A stretch of DNA of 12,860 bases from Thermoleophilia bacterium (lineage in GTDB: Bacteria > Actinomycetota > Thermoleophilia > Gaiellales > Gaiellaceae), in the NCBI GenBank assembly GCA_025934335.1, contig JAICYG010000069.1:1-12860 (forward strand), given 5' to 3'. Each line of letters opens with the position of its first letter. Position 1 is the stretch's first letter. Below the pieces are notes generated by a model, which had not been told where the DNA came from, did not search any database, and saw nothing but the letters and a program-made list of their open reading frames with translations. Below are positions 1-6,576 of this stretch, one piece after another. The position numbers and the translations under genes are program-made.

Positions 1-1109
1 CGGGCTGCGGCAAGACGACCGCCCTGCGTATGGTCGCGGGGCTTGAGGAGATCTCCGAGGGCGCGCTCAGGATCGGCGAGCGGATCGTCAACCACGTGCC
101 CTCGCGCGACCGCGACATCGCGATGGTCTTCCAGAGCTACGCGCTCTACCCGCACCTCTCCGTCTACGAGAACATCGCGTTCGGCCTGCGGCTGAAGAAG
201 ATGCCGAAGAGCAAGATCGACGAGCGCGTGCAGCGCGCCGCTTCGCTGCTCGGCCTCGGCGACTACCTGAAGCGGAAGCCGCGCGCCCTCTCCGGCGGCC
301 AGCGCCAGCGGGTGGCGATGGGTCGCGCGATCGTGCGCGAGCCGGCCGCGTTCCTGATGGACGAGCCGCTCTCGAACCTCGACGCGAAGCTGCGCGTCCA
401 GATGCGCGCAGAGATCGCGAAGCTGCAGAACGACCTCGGCGTGACCACGCTGTACGTCACGCACGACCAGATCGAGGCGATGACGATGGGGGACCGCGTC
501 GCCGTCATGCGCAAGGGCGAGCTGCAGCAGGTCGACGACCCGCAATCTCTGTACGACCGCCCTGTCAACCTGTTCGTCGGCGGCTTCATCGGTAGCCCGG
601 CGATGAACATGCTCGACGCGACGATTCGCGCGAACGGCACGATGACTGCGACGATCGGCGACCAGACCATCTCGCTCGGGCAGGAGACGCTCGACGCGCG
701 TCCCGCCCTCAAGGATTACGCCGGCAAGAGCGTGATCATCGGCATCCGGCCCGAGGATCTCGAGGACGCGGAGCTCGAGAGCGACGCACCCGACGACCGC
801 AAGCTGAGAGGCCGGCTCGAGCTCCGCGAGGCGCTCGGCTCGGAGATCATGGCGCACTTCGCGATCAAGGGCGCCCACGCCGAGACCGACGAGACGCGCG
901 AGCTCGCGAAGGACGCGGGTGCCGAAGGCGTCGAGCAACAGGTCGGCGTCAAGGAAGGCGAGGCGGTCGTCGTCGGACGGTTCGGCGCTCGCTCCCGCGT
1001 CCAGGAGGGCGAGCAGGTGACGGCCGTCGTCGACACCCGCGCGCTCCACTTCTTCGACCCCGACACGGGCCAAGGCATCTACGACAGCTCGAAAGGAGCG
1101 ACCACGTGA
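1..1109 (+). CDS. Carbohydrate ABC transporter ATP-binding protein (MalK/MsmK/AglK type), 5' partial
   Basis: This is the cytoplasmic ATPase that powers the sugar importer encoded downstream. The reading frame is already open at base 3, where the end of the Walker A loop (GCGKTT) is seen, so the true start lies upstream, probably fewer than 50 codons away. Further motifs in order are the Q-loop FQSYALYPHLSVYEN, the ABC signature LSGGQRQRVAMGRA (from base 288), Walker B FLMDEPLSNLDAKL (from base 351) and the H-loop His in TLYVTHDQIEAM (base 462). VGGFIGSPAMNML then leads into a C-terminal TOBE-type regulatory/substrate domain typical of the MalK/UgpC/MsmK branch. That tail has an acidic, probably flexible insertion near bases 870-960. 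The frame ends in GTGA, overlapping the start of the binding-protein gene by 4 nt. Family assignment is very secure; the substrate is inferred from neighbours. Confidence 0.96.
   Translation, partial: GCGKTTALRMVAGLEEISEGALRIGERIVNHVPSRDRDIAMVFQSYALYPHLSVYENIAFGLRLKKMPKSKIDERVQRAASLLGLGDYLKRKPRALSGGQRQRVAMGRAIVREPAAFLMDEPLSNLDAKLRVQMRAEIAKLQNDLGVTTLYVTHDQIEAMTMGDRVAVMRKGELQQVDDPQSLYDRPVNLFVGGFIGSPAMNMLDATIRANGTMTATIGDQTISLGQETLDARPALKDYAGKSVIIGIRPEDLEDAELESDAPDDRKLRGRLELREALGSEIMAHFAIKGAHAETDETRELAKDAGAEGVEQQVGVKEGEAVVVGRFGARSRVQEGEQVTAVVDTRALHFFDPDTGQGIYDSSKGATT
1092..1098 (+). promoter_or_regulatory. Ribosome binding site for the binding-protein gene
   Basis: The sequence AAAGGAG lies 7 nt before the GTG at 1106. 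It supports this GTG as the start even though it overlaps the stop codon of the ATPase gene. It is one of the few strong Shine-Dalgarno sequences in the gene string. Confidence 0.75.
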
Positions 1110-2449
1110 AGCGACACCCGTTCGCGCTCGCCGCAGTGCTCGTCGTCGCGGCGCTCGCACTCGCAGCCTGCGGAAGCAGCAACAAGTCGAGCAGCGGCAC
1201 GACAACGAGCGGCGGCACCTCGACCACGTCGGGGTCCACCTCCGTGAAGGGAAGCATCAACATCGTCGGCGTCTGGACGGGCGCCGAGCAGACGCACTTC
1301 CAGGCCGTCCTGAAGGGCTTCAAGAAGAAGTTCCCGAACGTGAAGGTGAGCTACCGCTCGACGGGCGACAATACGCCGACGGTGCTCTCGACCGCGGTCG
1401 CCGGCGGCAACCCGCCCGACCTCGCCTCGGTGTCGCAACCGGGCCTCGTGAACGACTTCCAGAAGAAGGGCGCGCTCAAGACGATGGACTTCGCGCGTCA
1501 GACGGTGCTCGCGAACTACCCGCCGGACATCGAGAAGCTCGGCGAGATCGGCGGGCACCTCTACGGGCTGATCATCAAGGCGGCCAACAAGTCGACCGTC
1601 TGGTACAACGTCAAGGCGTTCAACGACGCCGGCGTCAAGCCGCCGACGAACTGGAACGACTTCCTCAAAGCCGCGAAGACGCTCAAGGCGAGCGGCATCC
1701 CGGCGTACTCGATCGGCGGCGCTGACGGGTGGACGCTCACCGACCTGTTCGAGAACATCTACCTGCGCCAGGCCGGGCCGCAGATGTACGACAAGCTGTC
1801 GAAGCACCAGATCAAGTGGACCGATCCGTCGGTGAAGAAGGCGCTCACGACGATGGGGCAGGTGATCAACGACACGTCGAACATCGCCGGCGGAACGTCG
1901 GGTGCGCTGCAGACCGACTTCCCGACGTCGGTGCAGAACGTCTTCGCGGTGAAGCCGAAAGCCGCCGAGGTGATCGAGGGCGACTTCGTCCCCGGCGTGC
2001 TCTCGAAGAACCCGCTCAAGCCGGTCACGGGCTACAACGTCTACCCGTTCCCGGCGGTCGGCTCGAGCGGCCCGAACGTGGTCGAGGGCGGCGGCGACGA
2101 GCTGATGATGTTCCGTGACACGCCCGCCATCCGCGCGCTCGTCAAGTACCTGGCGACCGGCGAGGCGCAGACGATCTGGGCGAAGTTCGGCGGCTACTCT
2201 GCGCCGGCGAAGACGGTGCCCGCGAGCGCGTATCCCGACGAGATCACGCGGAAGACGGCGACGGCGATCGGGAAGGCGGAGGTCTTCCGCTTCGACCTGT
2301 CCGACCTCCAGCCCGCCTCGTTCGGCGGCACGGTCGGTCAGGGCGAGTTCAAGATCTTCCAGGACTTCCTGAGAAGCCCGTCCAACGTCAACGGCATCGC
2401 GCAGTCGCTCGAGTCGGCGGCCGCGAAGGCGTACGCCGCAGGTAAATAG
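1106..2449 (+). CDS. aglE: Extracellular solute-binding lipoprotein of sugar ABC transporter (AglE-like)
   Basis: This is a 447-residue SBP_bac_1-type binding protein that captures a sugar outside the membrane and delivers it to the permease pair. The N-terminus is a clear lipoprotein signal: basic MKR, a hydrophobic Ala/Leu/Val run, then the lipobox LAAC with the acylated Cys at residue 22 (bases 1169-1171). A Ser/Thr/Gly-rich linker (about residues 23-50) tethers the folded domain to the membrane. The mature part starts with SINIVGVWTG and keeps family features such as the GWTLTDLFEN...LRQAGP stretch, which recalls alpha-glucoside (AglE) binding proteins. The GTG start is fixed by the ribosome binding site and signal peptide and overlaps the upstream stop (GTGA), suggesting translational coupling. 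A generic sugar-binding lipoprotein is certain; alpha-glucoside specificity is an inference from the permeases and nearby glycosidases. Confidence 0.93.
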   Translation: MKRHPFALAAVLVVAALALAACGSSNKSSSGTTTSGGTSTTSGSTSVKGSINIVGVWTGAEQTHFQAVLKGFKKKFPNVKVSYRSTGDNTPTVLSTAVAGGNPPDLASVSQPGLVNDFQKKGALKTMDFARQTVLANYPPDIEKLGEIGGHLYGLIIKAANKSTVWYNVKAFNDAGVKPPTNWNDFLKAAKTLKASGIPAYSIGGADGWTLTDLFENIYLRQAGPQMYDKLSKHQIKWTDPSVKKALTTMGQVINDTSNIAGGTSGALQTDFPTSVQNVFAVKPKAAEVIEGDFVPGVLSKNPLKPVTGYNVYPFPAVGSSGPNVVEGGGDELMMFRDTPAIRALVKYLATGEAQTIWAKFGGYSAPAKTVPASAYPDEITRKTATAIGKAEVFRFDLSDLQPASFGGTVGQGEFKIFQDFLRSPSNVNGIAQSLESAAAKAYAAGK

Positions 2450-2453
2450 GTAC

Positions 2454-3797
2454 GTGAGCGGAAGCTCTGGCGGAATTGCGGTGGAGCCGCCCCCGGCGGC
2501 GGCTCCACCCGCGCCCAGCAGCAGCTTCCTGCGCAGACACGCGGTCGCGATCGGCTTCCTCCTGCCGGCGACGATCATGCTCGGCGTCTGGATCGTCTAC
2601 CCGACCATCTACACGATCTGGCGGAGCTTCTTCGGCCGCAACGGCGGCTTCGTGGGGATCGACAACTACAAGGCGATCTTCACGACGCACATCCTCGTCA
2701 AGGCGATCGAGAACACCGCGATCTGGATTCTCGTCGCCCCGGCGCTCGTGACGGCGATCGGGCTCGTGTTCGCCGTCCTGACGGAACGGATCCGCTGGGC
2801 GGTCGCCTTCAAGACGGTGGTCTTCATGCCGATGGCGATCTCGCTCTTCGCGACCGGCGTGATCTGGCACGTCATGTACATCAAGGACCCGAGCCAGGGC
2901 GCCGTGAACGCCGGGATCGGCGCCGTCCGCTCGTGGTTCGAGGCGCCGGGCGTGCTGCAGTCGGCGAACCCGTCGACGCCGACGCTCACCGGCTCGCCGC
3001 AGTCGGGGTTCGTGCTCCGCAAGCCGCTCGCGGCCGGCGGCACCGCCGAGCTCGGGCTGACCGCGATCCCGCCCGACGAGGTCCCGGCGGCCGCGAAGCA
3101 GGCGGTGACGCCGCGGTCGAAGGAAGGCGCGATCACGGGCGTCGTCTGGCGCGACTTCTCGCCCGGCGGCGGCACCCCCGGGAAGGTCGAGAACGGCGAG
3201 CTCGGCCTGCCGGGAGTCACGGTCGACCTCTTCGACTCGTCGGGCAAGCAGGTGCAGACGACGACGGCAGCGGACGACGGCACCTTCACCTTCGCCGACG
3301 TGAAAGGCTCGGGGCTCCGGGCGGGCGTCGACAGCTCCACGTTCGCCGCACCGTACGGCGGCGTCTCGTGGCTCGGCCCGAAGCTGATCACCCCCGCGAT
3401 CATCATCTCCTACATCTGGGTGTGGGCAGGCTTCGCGATGGTGGTGATCGGCGCCGGCCTCGCCGCGATCTCACGTGAGGTGCTGGAGGCCGCCCGCACC
3501 GACGGAGCGACGGAATGGCAGGTCTTCCGCCGCATCACGGTCCCGATGCTGGCGCCCGTACTGAGCGTCGTCTTCATCACGATGCTCATCAACGTGCTCA
3601 AGGTCTTCGACGTGATCATCTCGATCGCGCCCGGCTCGACGCAGTCCGACGCGGCGGTGATCGCCGTGCAGATGTGGCGGCAGAGCTTCGGCGGCTCGAA
3701 CAACTTCGGGCTCGGCTCGGCGATCGCCGTCTTCCTGTTCGTGCTCGTCGTCCCGGTACTGCTCCTCAACGTGCGCCGCTTCCGGCGGGAGGTTTGA
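2454..3797 (+). CDS. aglF: Sugar ABC transporter permease, AglF/MalF-like, with inserted SdrD/Cna-B-like domain
   Basis: This is the first membrane subunit of the importer, 447 residues, whereas short MalF-type permeases are usually near 300. After a Pro/Ala-rich N-terminus, membrane segments lie near residues 31-50, 87-109 and 118-140. AglF-like stretches include FMPMAIS...GVIW (residues 124-138) and VLKVFDVIIS (381-390). The EAA loop that docks on the ATPase is EVLEAARTDGATEWQVFRRITVP (342-364), and the C-terminus ends in a basic RRFRREV. Between the third segment and YGGVSWLGPKLITP, where family members have a short loop, there are about 140 extra residues (163-303). Residues 225-285 read like an SdrD/Cna-B beta-sandwich: GAITGVVWRDF..., ENGELGLPGVTVDLFDSSGK..., then TAADDGTFTFADV. 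Topology places the insert outside the cytoplasm. The GTG start is 4 nt after the binding-protein stop and has only a weak ribosome binding site. The permease call is very secure; the inserted domain is judged by eye. Confidence 0.93.
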   Translation: MSGSSGGIAVEPPPAAAPPAPSSSFLRRHAVAIGFLLPATIMLGVWIVYPTIYTIWRSFFGRNGGFVGIDNYKAIFTTHILVKAIENTAIWILVAPALVTAIGLVFAVLTERIRWAVAFKTVVFMPMAISLFATGVIWHVMYIKDPSQGAVNAGIGAVRSWFEAPGVLQSANPSTPTLTGSPQSGFVLRKPLAAGGTAELGLTAIPPDEVPAAAKQAVTPRSKEGAITGVVWRDFSPGGGTPGKVENGELGLPGVTVDLFDSSGKQVQTTTAADDGTFTFADVKGSGLRAGVDSSTFAAPYGGVSWLGPKLITPAIIISYIWVWAGFAMVVIGAGLAAISREVLEAARTDGATEWQVFRRITVPMLAPVLSVVFITMLINVLKVFDVIISIAPGSTQSDAAVIAVQMWRQSFGGSNNFGLGSAIAVFLFVLVVPVLLLNVRRFRREV

Positions 3798-3804
3798 CCA
3801 TCAC

Positions 3805-4698
3805 ATGACCACGTACGAGGCCGAGGCTCCCGTCGTCATCCGCGACCCGTCCGAGGCGCCCGCGGCACGCATCGGGCGGTTCGTGACGAAGTTGCCGATG
3901 CAGATCTTCCTGCTCTGCGTCGGCGTGCTCTGGCTGATCCCCGCGCTCGGCCTCTTCCTGACGTCGCTCCTCTCGCCCACCGACTACGCCGTGGAGGGCT
4001 GGTGGAAGGTGATCGCGCACCCGCACCTCGCCACCTGGGCGAACTACGGCGAGGTCTGGAACCACACGGACATCCCGCACTCGCTGCTCCTGACCGCGGA
4101 GATCGCGGTCGGCGGCACGCTCCTCCCGATCGTGATCGCCGCCTCCGCCGGCTACGCATTCGCGTGGATCGACTTCCCGGGCCGCGACTGGCTGTTCGTG
4201 ATCGTGATCGCCCTCCTCGTCGTGCCGCTGCAGATGGCGCTGATCCCGATGTTCAGGCTCTACAACACGCTCGGGATCTACGACACGGTGATCGGGCTGA
4301 TCCTCTTCCACACGGCGTTCGGGTTGCCGTTCGCGATCTTCCTGCTGCGCAACTTCTTCATCGGGATACCGCGCGACATCCTCGAGTCGGCGCGCATCGA
4401 CGGCGCCTCGGAGATCCGCATCTTCCTGCGCCTGATCCTGCCGCTCGGGCTGCCGGCGATCGCGTCGCTCGCGATCTTCCAGTTCCTGTGGACGTGGAAC
4501 GACCTGCTCGTCGCGCTGACGATGGCGCAGTCGAAGCAGCCGATCACCGTCGCGATCTTCAGCCAGCTGCGCCAGTTCGGCTCGAACATCGACATCATCG
4601 CGCCGGCGTCGTTCATGTCGCTCGTGATCCCGCTCGGCGTGTTCTTCGCCTTCCAGCGCTACTTCGTGCAGGGACTGCTCGCGGGCTCCGTCAAGTAG
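3805..4698 (+). CDS. aglG: Sugar ABC transporter permease, AglG/MalG-like
   Basis: This is the second membrane subunit of the importer, 297 residues, the usual size for the MalG/AglG family. A cytoplasmic N-terminal tail of about 30 residues leads into about six hydrophobic segments (near residues 33-54, 96-120, 128-149, 159-182, 215-240 and 265-283). The ATPase-contacting EAA motif is DILESARIDGASEIRIFLRLILP (residues 191-213). The C-terminus, FQRYFVQGLLAGSVK, is characteristic of MalG/AglG proteins. The ATG is 7 nt after the previous stop, and a GGGAGG sequence at 3787-3792 inside the previous gene is the likely ribosome binding site at a rather long 12-nt spacing. It should pair with the preceding permease and the ATPase to form the importer. 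The assignment is secure; substrate specificity is inferred. Confidence 0.95.
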   Translation: MTTYEAEAPVVIRDPSEAPAARIGRFVTKLPMQIFLLCVGVLWLIPALGLFLTSLLSPTDYAVEGWWKVIAHPHLATWANYGEVWNHTDIPHSLLLTAEIAVGGTLLPIVIAASAGYAFAWIDFPGRDWLFVIVIALLVVPLQMALIPMFRLYNTLGIYDTVIGLILFHTAFGLPFAIFLLRNFFIGIPRDILESARIDGASEIRIFLRLILPLGLPAIASLAIFQFLWTWNDLLVALTMAQSKQPITVAIFSQLRQFGSNIDIIAPASFMSLVIPLGVFFAFQRYFVQGLLAGSVK

Positions 4699-5564
4699 TG
4701 GACCTGGTGAGGAGGTCCGTCGAGGTGATCCTCGCCGGCCAGTCGCCGTCCGGCGGCTACGTCGCCTGCCCGAGCTTCCCGAACTACCGCTACTCGTGGC
4801 TCCGCGACGGCTGCTTCGTCGCGGACGCGATGCGCGAGGCGGGCGAGGTCGAGAGCTGCGACCGCTTCCTCGACTGGTGCGCGCGGATCGTGCTGCGCTC
4901 GCCGGACGGCCCCTTCGACGCGCGCTACACACTCGAGGGCCGGCCCGACCCGACCGGGTGGCCACACCGGCAGATCGACGGCTGGGGGCTCTTCCTCGGC
5001 ACGGTCCGCCGCCGCGGCTCCGCCCGCTGGGACGAGCCGGCCGCGCACGTCACGCGCTGGCTCGAGCAGGTGTGGGGGGAGCCGTCCGTCGACTGGTGGG
5101 AGGAGCGGACGGGCCTCCATGCGGTCACGCTCTGGTGCGTCGGCAACGGCCTGCAGTCGGAGGAGATCCGCCGCGAGGCGCTCGCGCGGGCACACGATCG
5201 CCTCGACGCGTCGCTCCTCTTCATCGGGCGGCCCGAGCTCGTCTCGTGGGTCGAGGGCTCGCTCGTCTCCCCGGGCGGAGGGGTCTGGCGACACCTCGAC
5301 GACGAGTACTACGGCGGCGGAGAGTGGCTGCTGCTGACGGCGATGCTCGGCCTCGCGAAGCCGGAGCGCGCACGAGAGTGCCTCACCTGGATCGAGGCGC
5401 ACGCGACGCATGACGGAGACCTGCCCGAGCAGTCCCGGGACCACCTGCTCAGGCCCGAGCGATACGAGCCGTGGGTCGAGAAGTGGGGCCCGCCGCCCTC
5501 CCCGCTCCTCTGGTCGCACGCGATGTACCTGCGACTCCACCATGCGCTGCGCGATCGTCGGTAG
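4698..5564 (+). CDS. Compact GH15-like glycoside hydrolase (glucoamylase/trehalase family)
   Basis: The protein has 288 residues and resembles only the catalytic (alpha/alpha)6 barrel of GH15 enzymes (glucan 1,4-alpha-glucosidase, trehalase), which release glucose by inversion. Motifs in order are SGGYVACPSFPNYRYSWLRDG (about residues 18-38), the substrate-contact region WPHRQIDGWG (88-97), VDWWEERTGLHAVTLWC (131-147) carrying the likely general acid at E135/E136, and LPEQ (242-245), whose E244 is placed as the catalytic base, followed by PLLWSHAMYL (269-278). There is no signal peptide, so it should act in the cytoplasm on imported oligosaccharides. It lacks the N-terminal beta-sandwich of many prokaryotic glucoamylases. 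The start is uncertain. GTG at 4698 shares a base with the permease stop and keeps a helix (LVRRSVEVILAGQ) that I expect in relatives. GTG at 4725 has a better-placed AGGAGG (4710-4715) and would give 279 residues. Confidence 0.85.
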   Translation: MDLVRRSVEVILAGQSPSGGYVACPSFPNYRYSWLRDGCFVADAMREAGEVESCDRFLDWCARIVLRSPDGPFDARYTLEGRPDPTGWPHRQIDGWGLFLGTVRRRGSARWDEPAAHVTRWLEQVWGEPSVDWWEERTGLHAVTLWCVGNGLQSEEIRREALARAHDRLDASLLFIGRPELVSWVEGSLVSPGGGVWRHLDDEYYGGGEWLLLTAMLGLAKPERARECLTWIEAHATHDGDLPEQSRDHLLRPERYEPWVEKWGPPPSPLLWSHAMYLRLHHALRDRR

Positions 5565-6576
5565 CGGGCTCGCGGCCCTTGCGTCGTACGCGACGCTCCG
5601 GCACGCCGGCGTGCCGGCGGAGGAGATCGCCGTCTTCGGCACGCACGCCGACCCGACCGAGGTGTGGCGGGGCCGTGCCGCGGCGATCCGGCAGCAGCGG
5701 ATGCGCTCGGAATCGGACGGCCACCTCGGTGCGGCCGCGTTCCCCGGGCTCGCGCTGCGCGAGCGATCGCTGCGCGCGCTGGCGCAGACGGTGACGAATC
5801 GCTACCGGCCGCCGGTGGAGCTGTTCCTCGCGCACGCGGCAGGTGTTCGCGCGCAGAGCGGCTGGGATGCGAGCTTTGTCGAGCAGCGCGTCGAGCGCGT
5901 GCGGGCGGTCGACGGCGGCCTCGAGGTGGACGGGGACCGGCCGTTCGCGCACGTGCTGATCGCGACCGGGCATCCTGGCCTCGCCCGTCTCCCCGGCGCC
6001 GTCCACGCCTACGAGCCGCACGCGTACGAGCCGCGGGTCGCGGTCATCGGGGCCGGCATGGCGGCCGCGACCGAATGGCGAAACGCGCTCGCCGCGGGCT
6101 CGGAGGTCGTCTCGATCCGTCGCCGCGAGCCGCTCCGCCGCCCGCTCAACGTCCCGCGGGCGTATTTCTCGAGGCGCGGCCTCGAGAGCTTCCATCGCCT
6201 GCCGCCGCGGGCGCGGGTCGAGCTCCTGCGCGACCTCGGCCGCCCGTCCTACCCGCCGGGCCGCGAGTGGGACGTGGACGTGCGGGTCGTGGCGGAGCCC
6301 CCCTCGGGGTTCCAGGTGATTGCGGCGACCGGGTTCCTGAAAGGATGGCGGGAGGACATGCTTCTCGCCGACCTCGTCGAGGCGCACGGGCTCGAGACGC
6401 ACGACCGCTTCCTCGTGCTCGCCGCCGACTCCACCGTTCCTGCCCTCACCGACGACCGCCGCACGCTCTCCGTCGCCGGCGTCCCCGGACAGTGGGCGTT
6501 CCCTGCCGCCGACACGATCGCGGGCGCGAAGTACGCCGCCCGCGCGTTCGCCCGCCGCGTATGTCGTACACGCTGA
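5542..6576 (+). CDS. FAD/NAD(P)-dependent oxidoreductase (flavoprotein, two-dinucleotide-fold type)
   Basis: This is a 344-residue putative flavoprotein with two nucleotide-binding Rossmann folds. The N-terminal CAIVGSGLAALASY (residues 3-16) is the GxGxxA motif for FAD. ATGHPG (141-146) matches the conserved ATG segment that closes the first FAD part. VAVIGAGMAAATEW (166-179) is the second GxGxxA motif, expected to hold NAD(P)H. A second AATGF (261-265) and a C-terminal PAADTIAGAKYAARAFARR (321-339) resemble the final FAD-contact helix of pyridine-nucleotide flavoproteins. QQRMRSESDGHL (51-62) recalls flavin monooxygenase/lysine-hydroxylase-like proteins. No CxxC redox pair is seen, which argues against a thioredoxin-reductase or disulfide-reductase role. 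The ATG at 5542 lies inside the end of the GH15 gene (23-nt overlap) and directly precedes the FAD motif. An upstream in-frame extension exists but would lie wholly within the GH15 gene. The substrate is unknown. Confidence 0.85.
   Translation: MRCAIVGSGLAALASYATLRHAGVPAEEIAVFGTHADPTEVWRGRAAAIRQQRMRSESDGHLGAAAFPGLALRERSLRALAQTVTNRYRPPVELFLAHAAGVRAQSGWDASFVEQRVERVRAVDGGLEVDGDRPFAHVLIATGHPGLARLPGAVHAYEPHAYEPRVAVIGAGMAAATEWRNALAAGSEVVSIRRREPLRRPLNVPRAYFSRRGLESFHRLPPRARVELLRDLGRPSYPPGREWDVDVRVVAEPPSGFQVIAATGFLKGWREDMLLADLVEAHGLETHDRFLVLAADSTVPALTDDRRTLSVAGVPGQWAFPAADTIAGAKYAARAFARRVCRTR

Noticed and set aside
1079..2578. A 499-codon minus-strand open frame opposite the binding-protein gene
   Set aside because: Its translation is Arg/Val/Asp-rich low-complexity sequence typical of antisense frames in high-GC DNA, while the plus-strand frame has a lipobox, a ribosome binding site and family motifs.
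4002..4697. N-terminal extension of the GH15 frame back to 4002
   Set aside because: The extension lies wholly within the AglG gene in another frame and translates to Arg/Asp/Ala-rich sequence; GH15 similarity begins only after 4698.
3766..4965. A 399-codon minus-strand open frame over the AglG and GH15 genes
   Set aside because: It spans two well-supported plus-strand genes and its translation is Arg/Ser and Glu/Asp repeats with no recognisable domain.
5410..5541. N-terminal extension of the flavoprotein to ATG 5410
   Set aside because: It would place 44 unsupported residues before the FAD-binding strand, which normally begins within a few residues of the start; ATG 5542 fits exactly.
5664..6560. 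N-terminal extension of the beta-helix membrane protein back to 5664
   Set aside because: The extra 299 residues are an out-of-frame shadow of the flavoprotein gene, composed of Arg/Ala/Pro/Gly; membrane segments start only after ATG 6561.
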